From an uncultured Clostridia bacterium (GTDB taxonomy: Bacteria > Bacillota > Clostridia > TANB77 > CAG-508): DNA of 34,940 bases. Positions 17,843-26,689 of the stretch are shown piece by piece. The DNA lies in the NCBI GenBank assembly GCA_947626295.1, contig CANQRS010000006.1:1-34940 (forward strand). Reading direction: 5' to 3'. Positions within the stretch are counted from its first letter, which is position 1, and each line of letters starts with the position of its first letter. Position numbers and translations under genes: made by a program. Below the pieces are notes generated by a model. That model did no database searches. It worked only from the letters and a program-made list of their open reading frames with translations, and had not been told where the DNA came from.

Positions 17843-18523
17843 CTATTTTTTTATACTGCTTTTTACTTTATTTTTATTTGGTTCTTCTAAAATACCTTGT
17901 GTAATATATATTATTCCATTTTGGTATTGCTTACTTAATTTTTTTATTCTTATTTTTGATATCTTTTGATTTTCTTCAATCTCTTGGATATCACTTCCAT
18001 CATTAGGCAAATATATTGAATTTTCATCCCATTCTACCCTATAGTCCATTGATAAATAATTTATATATTCATCATCTTCTTTTTCTGGGGTATATCTATA
18101 CAATACTTTTGTCATTTGTAATGGTTCTCTTATCTCTTTTATTATTTCTAGCCCTTTACGTAAAGAATATAATTCAAATGTTGTTACAAAATAATTTTTA
18201 TCAAAATCTCCAATTTCAAAATTTGCTAAAGCTTCTTTAGTATCTATATCCACTAACATATAATCATAAGGTAATCTATCTATATCTGTTTCAAAATGCT
18301 TTTCCAATTTTCTTTTACCAAAAAATCCTATTGCAAAATCTATTCCTTCAAAATCGCTTAAATATGAACTTTCAGGATTTATAGTTGGTATAGTATATTT
18401 CATTCTTTGAACTAAACTTGCATCAACTACTAATACTTTCTTTCCCTGCCATTCTAAAGCTTTTGCCACATACATTATTAAATTAGTTTTATCACACGCC
18501 CCTATAAATCCTATCTTTTTCAT
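17843..18523 (-). CDS. second MinD/ParA-like protein with atypical P-loop
   Basis: MKKIGFIGACDKTNLIMYVAKALEWQGKKVLVVDASLV; YDYMLVDIDTK. Confidence 0.6.
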   Translation of the reverse strand: MKKIGFIGACDKTNLIMYVAKALEWQGKKVLVVDASLVQRMKYTIPTINPESSYLSDFEGIDFAIGFFGKRKLEKHFETDIDRLPYDYMLVDIDTKEALANFEIGDFDKNYFVTTFELYSLRKGLEIIKEIREPLQMTKVLYRYTPEKEDDEYINYLSMDYRVEWDENSIYLPNDGSDIQEIEENQKISKIRIKKLSKQYQNGIIYITQGILEEPNKNKVKSSIKK

Positions 18524-18540
18524 ACTTTATCCTTTCCTAA

Positions 18541-19893
18541 TTAATAAGTTATTTCTGGTGTTAATGTTTCTAAGTAATCTTTTCTTGCATCTTTCTTTGA
18601 ACTTGAACTTGAACTTACACCTGATTCTATATCTTCTTCGTTTCCATCATTAACTGCACTTTGTATATCTCCTCTTCTTTGAATTCCTTCAATTGAACGA
18701 TTTACTACATTTGGGTCTTCATTTATTAATTGAACGACTGCATTGTTTGGATAATATGTAGATGTTGCTTTGTCTTGAAGTCCTGCTTCTGTATATTTTA
18801 TTGCATATAACTTAGAACCTTTCATTTGATAATTCTCTACTATTGCACACGACAATACCAATATTTCGTCTTCTGTCAAATTCATTTGTATTGTATCTGG
18901 TGAATATGCATCATTTACTACTGGTATTGTTACTTGTTTTTTAGATACAACTATAAAATCTTGACCATTTGGCAATACAAGTCTTATATCAACATATTCT
19001 CCTGAAACTAAATCTATTGGTAATTCAAATATATTATATTCAGTTTGTCTTAAATCATTAACAACTCTTTCGTCTCCTCTAACTAGCATATCTGTTGTAA
19101 TTATTGTATTTGCTTTTAATGCTATTTTAGCTACTACTGTATTTTGTGAAATTTTTATCTCTACTTTATTTCCTCTAGCATTATTATCTTCTGCAGCATT
19201 GTTTGCTGATGTATTTGCTTCTGCTCTTCTTAATACTGCTGTTAATGCTTGTTCACTTATTTCTCCATTATCATCTAATATATTTTCACCTTCATAATAA
19301 TATGCACTATCATCAACTTGTAAACTTTCTTCTCCGCCCATTGGTCTTGCTAAAACTTCATTTCCATTGCTATCTGTTTTATATATTACATATCTTTTAT
19401 TTTCTATTGTAACATAATAAAATGTTTGGTCTGAAATTTCTGTTTGAGACGTACTTGGTGTTTGAGTCTGATTTGCATTTGGTGTTTGAGTTTGATTTGT
19501 ATCTGTTGTTGAAGCCTGTGCTGGAGTCTGTGTTGAAGCAGAATTTGACGTTATAATTTCTGCAAGATTTGTACCTATAGATAATCCCTTATCTGTACAT
19601 ATTTCAAATGATGCCACAGTACTTGCTATATCTGTTGTTGCATTTGCTGGCACAGCACTAGGTGTAACCTCTACTGTTGAAAACATAGTTGATTCTAGCA
19701 CTTGACCTGATGCCACATCTTGATTTAGTACTGTTACTAACCTCTTTGGTGCATTTTCATAAGTTTCTATAGTTTCTTGTTGACTCTTTATTTTCATACC
19801 TAAAAATACAACTATTATAGCTGCTATTATTAAAGTAACTACTACTCCTAATATAAATGACATTCTTGACTTTTTTTGCATTGGATTTGCCAT
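18541..19893 (-). CDS. CpaB/RcpC-like SAF-domain pilus assembly protein
   Basis: N-terminal TM then VTVLNQDVASGQVLESTMF and VAKIALKANTIITTDMLV SAF-like segments; first gene of the pilus operon. Confidence 0.7.
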   Translation of the reverse strand: MANPMQKKSRMSFILGVVVTLIIAAIIVVFLGMKIKSQQETIETYENAPKRLVTVLNQDVASGQVLESTMFSTVEVTPSAVPANATTDIASTVASFEICTDKGLSIGTNLAEIITSNSASTQTPAQASTTDTNQTQTPNANQTQTPSTSQTEISDQTFYYVTIENKRYVIYKTDSNGNEVLARPMGGEESLQVDDSAYYYEGENILDDNGEISEQALTAVLRRAEANTSANNAAEDNNARGNKVEIKISQNTVVAKIALKANTIITTDMLVRGDERVVNDLRQTEYNIFELPIDLVSGEYVDIRLVLPNGQDFIVVSKKQVTIPVVNDAYSPDTIQMNLTEDEILVLSCAIVENYQMKGSKLYAIKYTEAGLQDKATSTYYPNNAVVQLINEDPNVVNRSIEGIQRRGDIQSAVNDGNEEDIESGVSSSSSSKKDARKDYLETLTPEITY

Positions 19894-19930
19894 GATTAAT
19901 TCCTCCTAAAAACATTTTAATTCATACTTT

Positions 19931-19959
19931 ATTTTACAACAAATTTCTTATAAAATCAA
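19931..19959 (-). promoter_or_regulatory. pilus operon promoter TTGATT-N17-TAAAAT
   Basis: -35 complement 19954-19959, -10 complement 19931-19936; AGGAGG SD before ATG 19893. Confidence 0.6.
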
Positions 19960-19985
19960 CAGATTTTTTTCTTGTTACAAAAATA

Positions 19986-20013
19986 TAATATATTTGTAAT
20001 ATATTTGTAATAT
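19986..20013 (+). repeat. tandem TAATATATTTG x2 plus TAATAT upstream of the pilus promoter
   Basis: 11-bp unit at 19986-19996 and 19997-20007. Confidence 0.6.
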
Positions 20014-20017
20014 TATA

Positions 20018-20064
20018 AATAAAACTAAGTAAAAGCTAGCATTTAGCTATTACTTAGTTTTATT
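20018..20064. terminator. long hairpin terminator downstream of HAD gene
   Basis: AATAAAACTAAGTAA...TTACTTAGTTTTATT, 15-bp perfect stem, includes the HAD stop codon. Confidence 0.75.
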
Positions 20065-20935
20065 CAATATATTTATTAATTGCCTCTGCAACCCCCTCAT
20101 TATTGTTGTCTTTTTCGGTCACATAATTTGCAATTTCGGTTACTTTTGGTGTACTTCCTTTCATTGCCACTCCCATACCGGCATTTTTTATCATCATCTT
20201 ATCATTTACATTATCTCCTATTGTCATTATCTCTTCTTTATTTATATTCAATTTTTTCATTAAATATTCTAAAGCATACCACTTATCAACATTTTTTTCT
20301 GATATTTCTGTATAATAATACTCTAATACCACATCTTCTGTACCACTTTTTATTATTTTTCTTGACATATGTGATACATCTAATATCTCAATATCCTTAA
20401 ATTCTTCCATTTTCTTTATTATTGATTTAAATACTGATTTATTTCCATCACAGATATATATTTTCATAACTTTTTCATCCTGCATTTCTTTTACATATTT
20501 ATATATATCTTCTACTATTTTTATTTTTGTTCTTTTATTTTCTTGTTTTTTCAAATTCTCTTTATAATAATATAAAATATTATATCTTAGTGCATTAGCA
20601 ACTATTGTTTTATTTGTATATACACTATATGATATACTGTTTTCTTCACATATCTTGATTATATTCAATGCTTTCATTTTTGGAATATATTTTTCGTATA
20701 TAATTTTATCTTTTTGTATATCATATACTATGGCACCATTTCCTGCTATTATATAATTTTTAGATTCAATTTCATCTGCTATTGCTTTTATTGAATCTAT
20801 TGTTCTTCCAGATGCTATTATAACATCTGTGCCTTTTTTTATTGTTCTTTTAATAATTTCCTTTGTATTTTCTGTAACCTCTCCATAACTGTTTAGCATT
20901 GTTCCATCTAAGTCAATTGCTATTAATTTATACAT
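20060..20935 (-). CDS. Cof-type HAD-IIB family phosphatase
   Basis: MYKLIAIDLDGTMLNSYGEVTENTKEII; MTIGDNVNDKMMIKNAGMGVAMKGSTPKVTEIANYVT. Confidence 0.9.
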   Translation of the reverse strand: MYKLIAIDLDGTMLNSYGEVTENTKEIIKRTIKKGTDVIIASGRTIDSIKAIADEIESKNYIIAGNGAIVYDIQKDKIIYEKYIPKMKALNIIKICEENSISYSVYTNKTIVANALRYNILYYYKENLKKQENKRTKIKIVEDIYKYVKEMQDEKVMKIYICDGNKSVFKSIIKKMEEFKDIEILDVSHMSRKIIKSGTEDVVLEYYYTEISEKNVDKWYALEYLMKKLNINKEEIMTIGDNVNDKMMIKNAGMGVAMKGSTPKVTEIANYVTEKDNNNEGVAEAINKYIE

Positions 20936-21046
20936 ATATTTCCGTTCCTTTCATATTTTACATTATTTTTCTAAGTGATAATTATATTTTATTATATATT
21001 CTTTTTTATTTTTTTACAAGTTTTTTTTATTATTTTAATATATTAT

Positions 21047-21232
21047 TTAGCTAGAGATTATTGAAATTATTGTAAAGAAGCGTTGGACTGTTTTTTGAAA
21101 TATGAATTTGTTACATTTGAAATGAGGGATGTTCACAGCTTGACGTGAAAGAGGCTCATTTCAAAATGTTACAAATTCAATGAAAAAATAAGGAGAGAGC
21201 GATGCACAATAATTTCAACAATCTTTAGCTAA
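21047..21232. other. ~186-nt near-palindromic rod (structured RNA or MITE-like element)
   Basis: Outer arms 21047-21073 / 21206-21232 match 25 of 27; inner arms about 21103-21126 / 21155-21179 near-perfect; central asymmetric bubble; apical TTCAC...GTGAA. Confidence 0.75.
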
Positions 21233-21365
21233 AATTATAAAAAAAATTTTATAACAAATATGTATATAATTTCCTGTTTATTTTTTGCATTTTTGCACAT
21301 TATAAACTTAGAAAAAGCAAGCACTTTTTCTTTAGATTGTTAATATTAGCAGGAGGTGAAATAAA

Positions 21366-21572
21366 ATGGCAAACTCAAATAGTAATAAAAAATTAGTTCC
21401 AGAAGCTATGTCTGCTTTAGATAAATTCAAATATGAAGTAGCTAATGAAGTTGGAGTTAACTTAAAAGATGGTTACAATGGTGATATATCTTCAAGAGAC
21501 GCTGGAAGAATCGGTGGTAATATGGTTAAGAAAATGATACAACAAGTTGAAAATAATATGATAAATAAATAA
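21366..21572 (+). CDS. alpha/beta-type small acid-soluble spore protein
   Basis: 68 aa; ALDKFKYEVANEVGV and SRDAGRIGGNMVKKMI family motifs; SD AGGAGGTG. Confidence 0.95.
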   Translation: MANSNSNKKLVPEAMSALDKFKYEVANEVGVNLKDGYNGDISSRDAGRIGGNMVKKMIQQVENNMINK

Positions 21573-21691
21573 GTGTAATTTTATTTATTAGGAAATTTAT
21601 TATAATGCGTTATGTATTATAAAATGACAGGAGTATTATTCTTGGTTTTATAGTTTTTACTTTGAGTGGCTTGTCCAAAAAGTGATTACAT

Positions 21692-21722
21692 AAAGGCAGG
21701 AGTTGTGCTCCTGCCTTTTTTA
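21692..21722 (+). terminator. intrinsic terminator
   Basis: AAAGGCAGGAG-TTGTG-CTCCTGCCTTTTTT. Confidence 0.9.
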
Positions 21723-21817
21723 TTTTTTTGTGAAAAATGTGTCAATATTTTTTGCAAAAAATGTTTCATTTTTTAAATTTAGTGGTATAATATATCCAAT
21801 GAAAGGAATTTAGAAAA

Positions 21818-24427
21818 ATGAATAATAATATAAAAGAAGAAGTTGATATCAAAAAACTATATGGTCAAGAATGTTTACTTACGAAAGAAGAATTTTTAAA
21901 AAAATACCAAATATCAGAAAATGGCTTATCCTCAAATGAAGCAAACGAAATGATTTCTAAATATGGATCAAATGAAGTTTCTCAAAACAAACCAAAAAAA
22001 TGGTATAACTACTTTTTTGCGAGTTTGTTTAGTCCATTTAACAGTATCTTACTGGGAATAGTATTAATTCTATTTTATACTGATGTTTACTTACCGCAAA
22101 CTCCAAGCTATGCTAATATTATAGTTATATTAATACTAGTAACAGCAAGTACTCTGCTAGAATTTTTTGAAGAATATAATTCAAATAAAGCAGCCGGAAA
22201 ACTAAAAGAGTTAGTTGCTACAACAACAACCGTTTTAAGAGATGGCAAAGAAATTCAAATACCTATAAACCAAATAACTCTAAAAGATATTGTCGTTTTA
22301 TCAGCTGGAAGTCTAGTTCCTGCCGACCTAAGAGTTCTTGAAGCTACTGACCTCTTTGTAGGACAATCCTCTTTAACAGGTGAATCTGATGCAGTAAAAA
22401 AGAACATAAATACTGAACTTAAAGAAGATGAATTAGATAGTATATCTGATTTAGATAATATTTGTTTTATGGGAACTAATGTTATTAGTGGTTCTGCAAA
22501 ATGTGCTGTTATAAAAACTGCTGATAATACTTATTTTGGTAAAGTTGCTCACACCATTTCAAATAATAAGCCTGAATCTTCTTTTCAAAAAGGTATACAA
22601 AATATTAGTAAATTATTAATTCGTTTTATGCTTATTCTTGTACCTATTGTATTTATTTTAAATGTTGCTAAACATAGTGTAGTAACAGCTTTTACATTTG
22701 CTGTAGCTATAGCAATTTGTATTACACCATTATTGCTTCCAGTAATTCTTTCTTCCAGCCTTTCAAAAGGTGCTGTAAGAATGTCAAAGAAAAAGACTAT
22801 TATAAAAAAACTAGATTCTATCCAAAGTTTTGGAGCTATGAATATTCTTTGTACCGACAAAACTGGAACTTTAACAGAAGATAAAATTGTATTAGAAAAA
22901 TATTTAGATATTAATGGCGACGAAGATTTAAGAATTTTAAAACACGCATTTCTAAACTCATACTTTCAAACTGGGCTTAGAGGCAATATTGATGAAGCAG
23001 TTGTCGCACGTGCCTTACAAAATGGTATGAGTGATTATTCTGAGAAATATACTTTAGTTGATGAAATACCTTTTGATTTCTCTCGTAGACGTTTATCTGT
23101 AGTAGTTTCAGATGGTCAAAAAAAGCAATTAATCACAAAAGGTGCTGTTGAAGAAATTCTTGATATTTGTACAATGGTAGATTATAAGGGTAAAGTATCC
23201 CCTATTACCAAACAAATAAAAGAAAATATAAAACGTATTTCTACAAATATGAATAAAGAAGGGTTGAGAGTAATAGCTGTTGCTCAAAAAAATGATATAA
23301 ATGATATTTTAGATTTTACAGTAGAAAATGAAAAAAATATGATTCTTTTAGGATTTATAGGATTTTTAGACCCTCCAAAGGAAAGTGCAAAATATGCTAT
23401 TGAAAATCTTAATAAATCTGGCATTCGTGTTATTGTATTAACTGGAGACAATTTGGAAGTTACAAAGTGTATTTGTAAAAAAGTTGGAATAAGTTCTAAT
23501 AATATTGTTGAAGGAAATGAAATAGAAAGATTACCAGATGCCGGAGTACTTAGATTATTAAAGAAAACTAATATTTTCGTTAAACTTTCACCTATTCAAA
23601 AAGCTAGAATTGTTAGACTTTTAAAAGAAGCTGGAAATGTTGTTGGATATATGGGTGATGGTATTAATGATGCTCCTTCTTTAAATAATTCAGATGTTGG
23701 AATATCTGTTGACACAGCTGTTGATATAGCTAAAGAATCAGCTGATATAATTTTATTAGAAAAAGATTTAGGAGTTTTACTTGATGGTGTAACAGAAGGT
23801 AGAAAAACTTTTGGAAATCTTATGAAATATATAAAAATGTCAACAAGTTTTAATTTTGGTGAAGTAATGTCTGTTATAATTGCAAGTGTTTTATTACCAT
23901 TCTTACCTGAAACACCAATTCAATTACTTGTTGAAGGTTTGCTATATGATTTTGGTCAATTAACATTACCTTTCGATAATGTAGATAGTGAATATTTAAA
24001 AAAGCCTAGAAGAATTAATATAAAAAGCTTACAAAACTTTATGTTATTTATGGGACCTCTAAGTTCTATATTTGACTTAGTTGTATTTGCTTCTTTATGG
24101 TTTGTATTTAACCTTAGAGATGCTGCAACATTCCAAACAGTATGGTTCTCTTATAGTATAGTATCAAATTTAATTGGTATGCATATTATAAGAACTGCAA
24201 AAATACCTTTTGTACAAAGCAATGCCCATAAAGCTGTATATATTTCATCTATTTTACTATCAATCATTGGTATCCTTGTACCATTTACATTCCTTGGTAA
24301 ATTAATAGGACTTGTTGCTATTCCTCCAATTTACCTTGTCGTAATTTTAATTGTACCTATATTGTATTGTATATTTGCAATGCTTGCTAAAAAGATTTAC
24401 ATCAAAAAATATGGTGAATGGATTTAA
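21818..24427 (+). CDS. mgtA: P-type ATPase, MgtA-like (Mg2+ import)
   Basis: CTDKTGTLTEDKIVLEKYLDINGDED, TGES, MGDGINDAPSL; the segment after DKTGTLT resembles the MgtA family. Confidence 0.8.
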   Translation: MNNNIKEEVDIKKLYGQECLLTKEEFLKKYQISENGLSSNEANEMISKYGSNEVSQNKPKKWYNYFFASLFSPFNSILLGIVLILFYTDVYLPQTPSYANIIVILILVTASTLLEFFEEYNSNKAAGKLKELVATTTTVLRDGKEIQIPINQITLKDIVVLSAGSLVPADLRVLEATDLFVGQSSLTGESDAVKKNINTELKEDELDSISDLDNICFMGTNVISGSAKCAVIKTADNTYFGKVAHTISNNKPESSFQKGIQNISKLLIRFMLILVPIVFILNVAKHSVVTAFTFAVAIAICITPLLLPVILSSSLSKGAVRMSKKKTIIKKLDSIQSFGAMNILCTDKTGTLTEDKIVLEKYLDINGDEDLRILKHAFLNSYFQTGLRGNIDEAVVARALQNGMSDYSEKYTLVDEIPFDFSRRRLSVVVSDGQKKQLITKGAVEEILDICTMVDYKGKVSPITKQIKENIKRISTNMNKEGLRVIAVAQKNDINDILDFTVENEKNMILLGFIGFLDPPKESAKYAIENLNKSGIRVIVLTGDNLEVTKCICKKVGISSNNIVEGNEIERLPDAGVLRLLKKTNIFVKLSPIQKARIVRLLKEAGNVVGYMGDGINDAPSLNNSDVGISVDTAVDIAKESADIILLEKDLGVLLDGVTEGRKTFGNLMKYIKMSTSFNFGEVMSVIIASVLLPFLPETPIQLLVEGLLYDFGQLTLPFDNVDSEYLKKPRRINIKSLQNFMLFMGPLSSIFDLVVFASLWFVFNLRDAATFQTVWFSYSIVSNLIGMHIIRTAKIPFVQSNAHKAVYISSILLSIIGILVPFTFLGKLIGLVAIPPIYLVVILIVPILYCIFAMLAKKIYIKKYGEWI

Positions 24428-24448
24428 TTATCCATCACCATTTTTTTT
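24411..24448. terminator. bidirectional terminator between convergent mgtA-like gene and truB
   Basis: ATGGTGAATGGAT...ATCCATCACCATTTTTTTT. Confidence 0.85.
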
Positions 24449-25328
24449 AATTTACAACTATATCTCTTTTTAAAATTCCCTTATTTACAACTCCCACACC
24501 TACAAATTTTTTATTTATATCATATATTCTATATACTCCATCATTTTCATCAGTAAACAATTTTGCTCCATTTAAAAAAGAAATAAAAGCTCTAGGTGTA
24601 AGTATAATATCTTGTTTATCTTTAAAAATTTGTTCCAAATCCATAAAATATTTTTCCATAAACACACTGTTTTTTAAATTCTCTTCTAGCTCTTTTATTG
24701 TAATTGCATTTTCTATAGAAAATTGCCCTACTTTTTCCCTGTTCAAAGCACTCATTGTACCAACTAAATTTAAACTCTCCGCAATATCCTCGCATAAAGT
24801 TCTTATATATGTTCCTTTTGAACAGCAAACAGTAAAATTTATTTCATCATCTTTTATAGAATTTAATTTTAGGTCATATATCGTTATTTTTCTTGAAGGA
24901 ATATCTACTTTTTGATTATTTCTCGCATATTCATACAACTTTTTTCCATTTACTTTTATAGCAGAATATATAGGAGGATTTTGTTCCTGTTCCCCAACAA
25001 ATTTTTTTAAAGCATTTGATACTCTATTAAACTCAATCTCCTCTTTTGAAAAATCTTTTCTTTGAACTATATTTCCTGTAATATCTCCTGTATCTGTCTT
25101 TATTCCTATTTTTAAAGTTGCCGTATAAATTTTGTCGTGATTTATCAAATATTTTGAACATAATGTCCCTTTACCAATAAGAAGAGGTAGTACACCTGTT
25201 GCTAATGGGTCTAGCGTTCCCGTATGTCCTACCTTTTCTTTAAAAATTCCTTTTACAATTTGCACAATATCGTTTGATGTGTATCCTTTTTCTTTATTTA
25301 TTATAATAATTCCATTCAATTTTTTCAC
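24447..25328 (-). CDS. truB: tRNA pseudouridine(55) synthase
   Basis: GIIIINKEKGYTSNDIV; VGHTGTLDPLATGVLPLLIGKGT. Confidence 0.97.
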   Translation of the reverse strand: MKKLNGIIIINKEKGYTSNDIVQIVKGIFKEKVGHTGTLDPLATGVLPLLIGKGTLCSKYLINHDKIYTATLKIGIKTDTGDITGNIVQRKDFSKEEIEFNRVSNALKKFVGEQEQNPPIYSAIKVNGKKLYEYARNNQKVDIPSRKITIYDLKLNSIKDDEINFTVCCSKGTYIRTLCEDIAESLNLVGTMSALNREKVGQFSIENAITIKELEENLKNSVFMEKYFMDLEQIFKDKQDIILTPRAFISFLNGAKLFTDENDGVYRIYDINKKFVGVGVVNKGILKRDIVVN

Positions 25329-25334
25329 CTTGCT

Positions 25335-26294
25335 TTATAATTGCTCTTTTATTTCTGCAACAACTTTTTCTTTTATTTGGTCTATTGTTCCAGTCATAAA
25401 CGCACCGGCGGCATTAGTGTGACCGCCTCCTCCAAACATTATACAAATATCTGCCACATTAACATAATCTTTAGAACGTAAAGAAATTTTATATCCTTTA
25501 TTATTGCCATTAATCTTTTCGTGTAAAAATATCGAAACTTCAACACCCTCTATATCTCTACCTAATTCAACTATTCCCTCGTGGTCTCCAGTTTTTGCAT
25601 TAACTCTTTCTTCATCTTCTAAATTTATATATGTAAATGTTACTTTTCCATCTTCCAAAAATTCTAATCTGTCATTTGCTAATTTTGTTAACTCAAAATT
25701 AGCTCTTGTCTTTGTTTTTAATGCTTTTTGATAAACTTCTGATATTTTTATTCCTTTTCGTAATAACATAGCTGCAAAATCGAATGTTTCTGGATTTACA
25801 TTATTATAGTTAAATCCTCCTGTATCTGTTATAATTCCTGTTATTATACAAGTTCCTATTTCTTTTGAAATTTCTACACCACAATAATCAAAAATCCCAA
25901 CTAAAATTTCGCAACACGCTGGTGCTACTGGATTTACAAAATTTATATCACCATACATTTTATTACTTCCGTGATGGTCTATTACTATTTTTACTCTTGC
26001 CTTTTCAAAATATCTTTCATAACCATTTAATATTTTATTATCTGCACAATCTAAAGCTATTGCTAAATCATATTTTTCTACATCTGATTCTTTTTTTAGT
26101 TCTTCTATTCCTGGTAAAAAGCTAAAGCAACTAGAATATTCAGGTATTATTGCATCAGCTTCTTTACCAAGACTTTTTATTGCTAATTTCATTGCTAATG
26201 TACTTCCTATAGCATCTCCATCAGGTGCATCGTGTGTTAATATAACTATCTTTTCCGCTTTCTTTATTTCTTCTATTATTTTATCTAGAGTCAT
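25335..26294 (-). CDS. nrnA: DHH/DHHA1 phosphoesterase, NrnA-like
   Basis: VILTHDAPDGDAIGSTLAM; IDHHGSN; FGGGGHTNAAGAFM. Confidence 0.92.
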   Translation of the reverse strand: MTLDKIIEEIKKAEKIVILTHDAPDGDAIGSTLAMKLAIKSLGKEADAIIPEYSSCFSFLPGIEELKKESDVEKYDLAIALDCADNKILNGYERYFEKARVKIVIDHHGSNKMYGDINFVNPVAPACCEILVGIFDYCGVEISKEIGTCIITGIITDTGGFNYNNVNPETFDFAAMLLRKGIKISEVYQKALKTKTRANFELTKLANDRLEFLEDGKVTFTYINLEDEERVNAKTGDHEGIVELGRDIEGVEVSIFLHEKINGNNKGYKISLRSKDYVNVADICIMFGGGGHTNAAGAFMTGTIDQIKEKVVAEIKEQL

Positions 26295-26315
26295 ATACTC
26301 CTCCTTTTAAAACAT

Positions 26316-26663
26316 TTATTTCATTATTTCCTTTAATATATTGTCAATTCTTGAACCATATTCCATAGTCTCATCTAATTCAAATACTAACTCTGGTATA
26401 TATCTTAAAACTACTCTTTTTGCAAGTTCTGTTCTTATAAATCCTGATGCATTTTTTACCCCTTGCAACGTATTTTTTTTACTTTTACTGTTTAATATGC
26501 TAATATATACCTTTGCATTTTTTAAATCAGGTGATGTTTTTACTTTCGTTACACTAATCAATCCTGTTATATTCGGATTTTTTAAATCTTTATCAATAAT
26601 CTTGCCTATTTCTCTTTTTAGCTCTTCATTAACTCTGTCCATACGATTACTTTTTTTTGGCAT
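26316..26663 (-). CDS. rbfA: 30S ribosome-binding factor A
   Basis: RMDRVNEELKREIGKIIDKDLKNPNITGLISVTKV. Confidence 0.95.
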   Translation of the reverse strand: MPKKSNRMDRVNEELKREIGKIIDKDLKNPNITGLISVTKVKTSPDLKNAKVYISILNSKSKKNTLQGVKNASGFIRTELAKRVVLRYIPELVFELDETMEYGSRIDNILKEIMK

Positions 26664-26689
26664 ACACTTCTCCTTACCTATTTATGTTT

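Noticed and set aside
21047-21232. Firm identification as 6S RNA
   Set aside because: Architecture and size fit, but there is no clear promoter/terminator pair and I cannot run a covariance model; left as an open hypothesis.
21721-21817. Mg2+ riboswitch upstream of the MgtA-like gene
   Set aside because: Only ~100 nt of AT-rich leader with a TATAAT near 21785; no room for an M-box-type structure.
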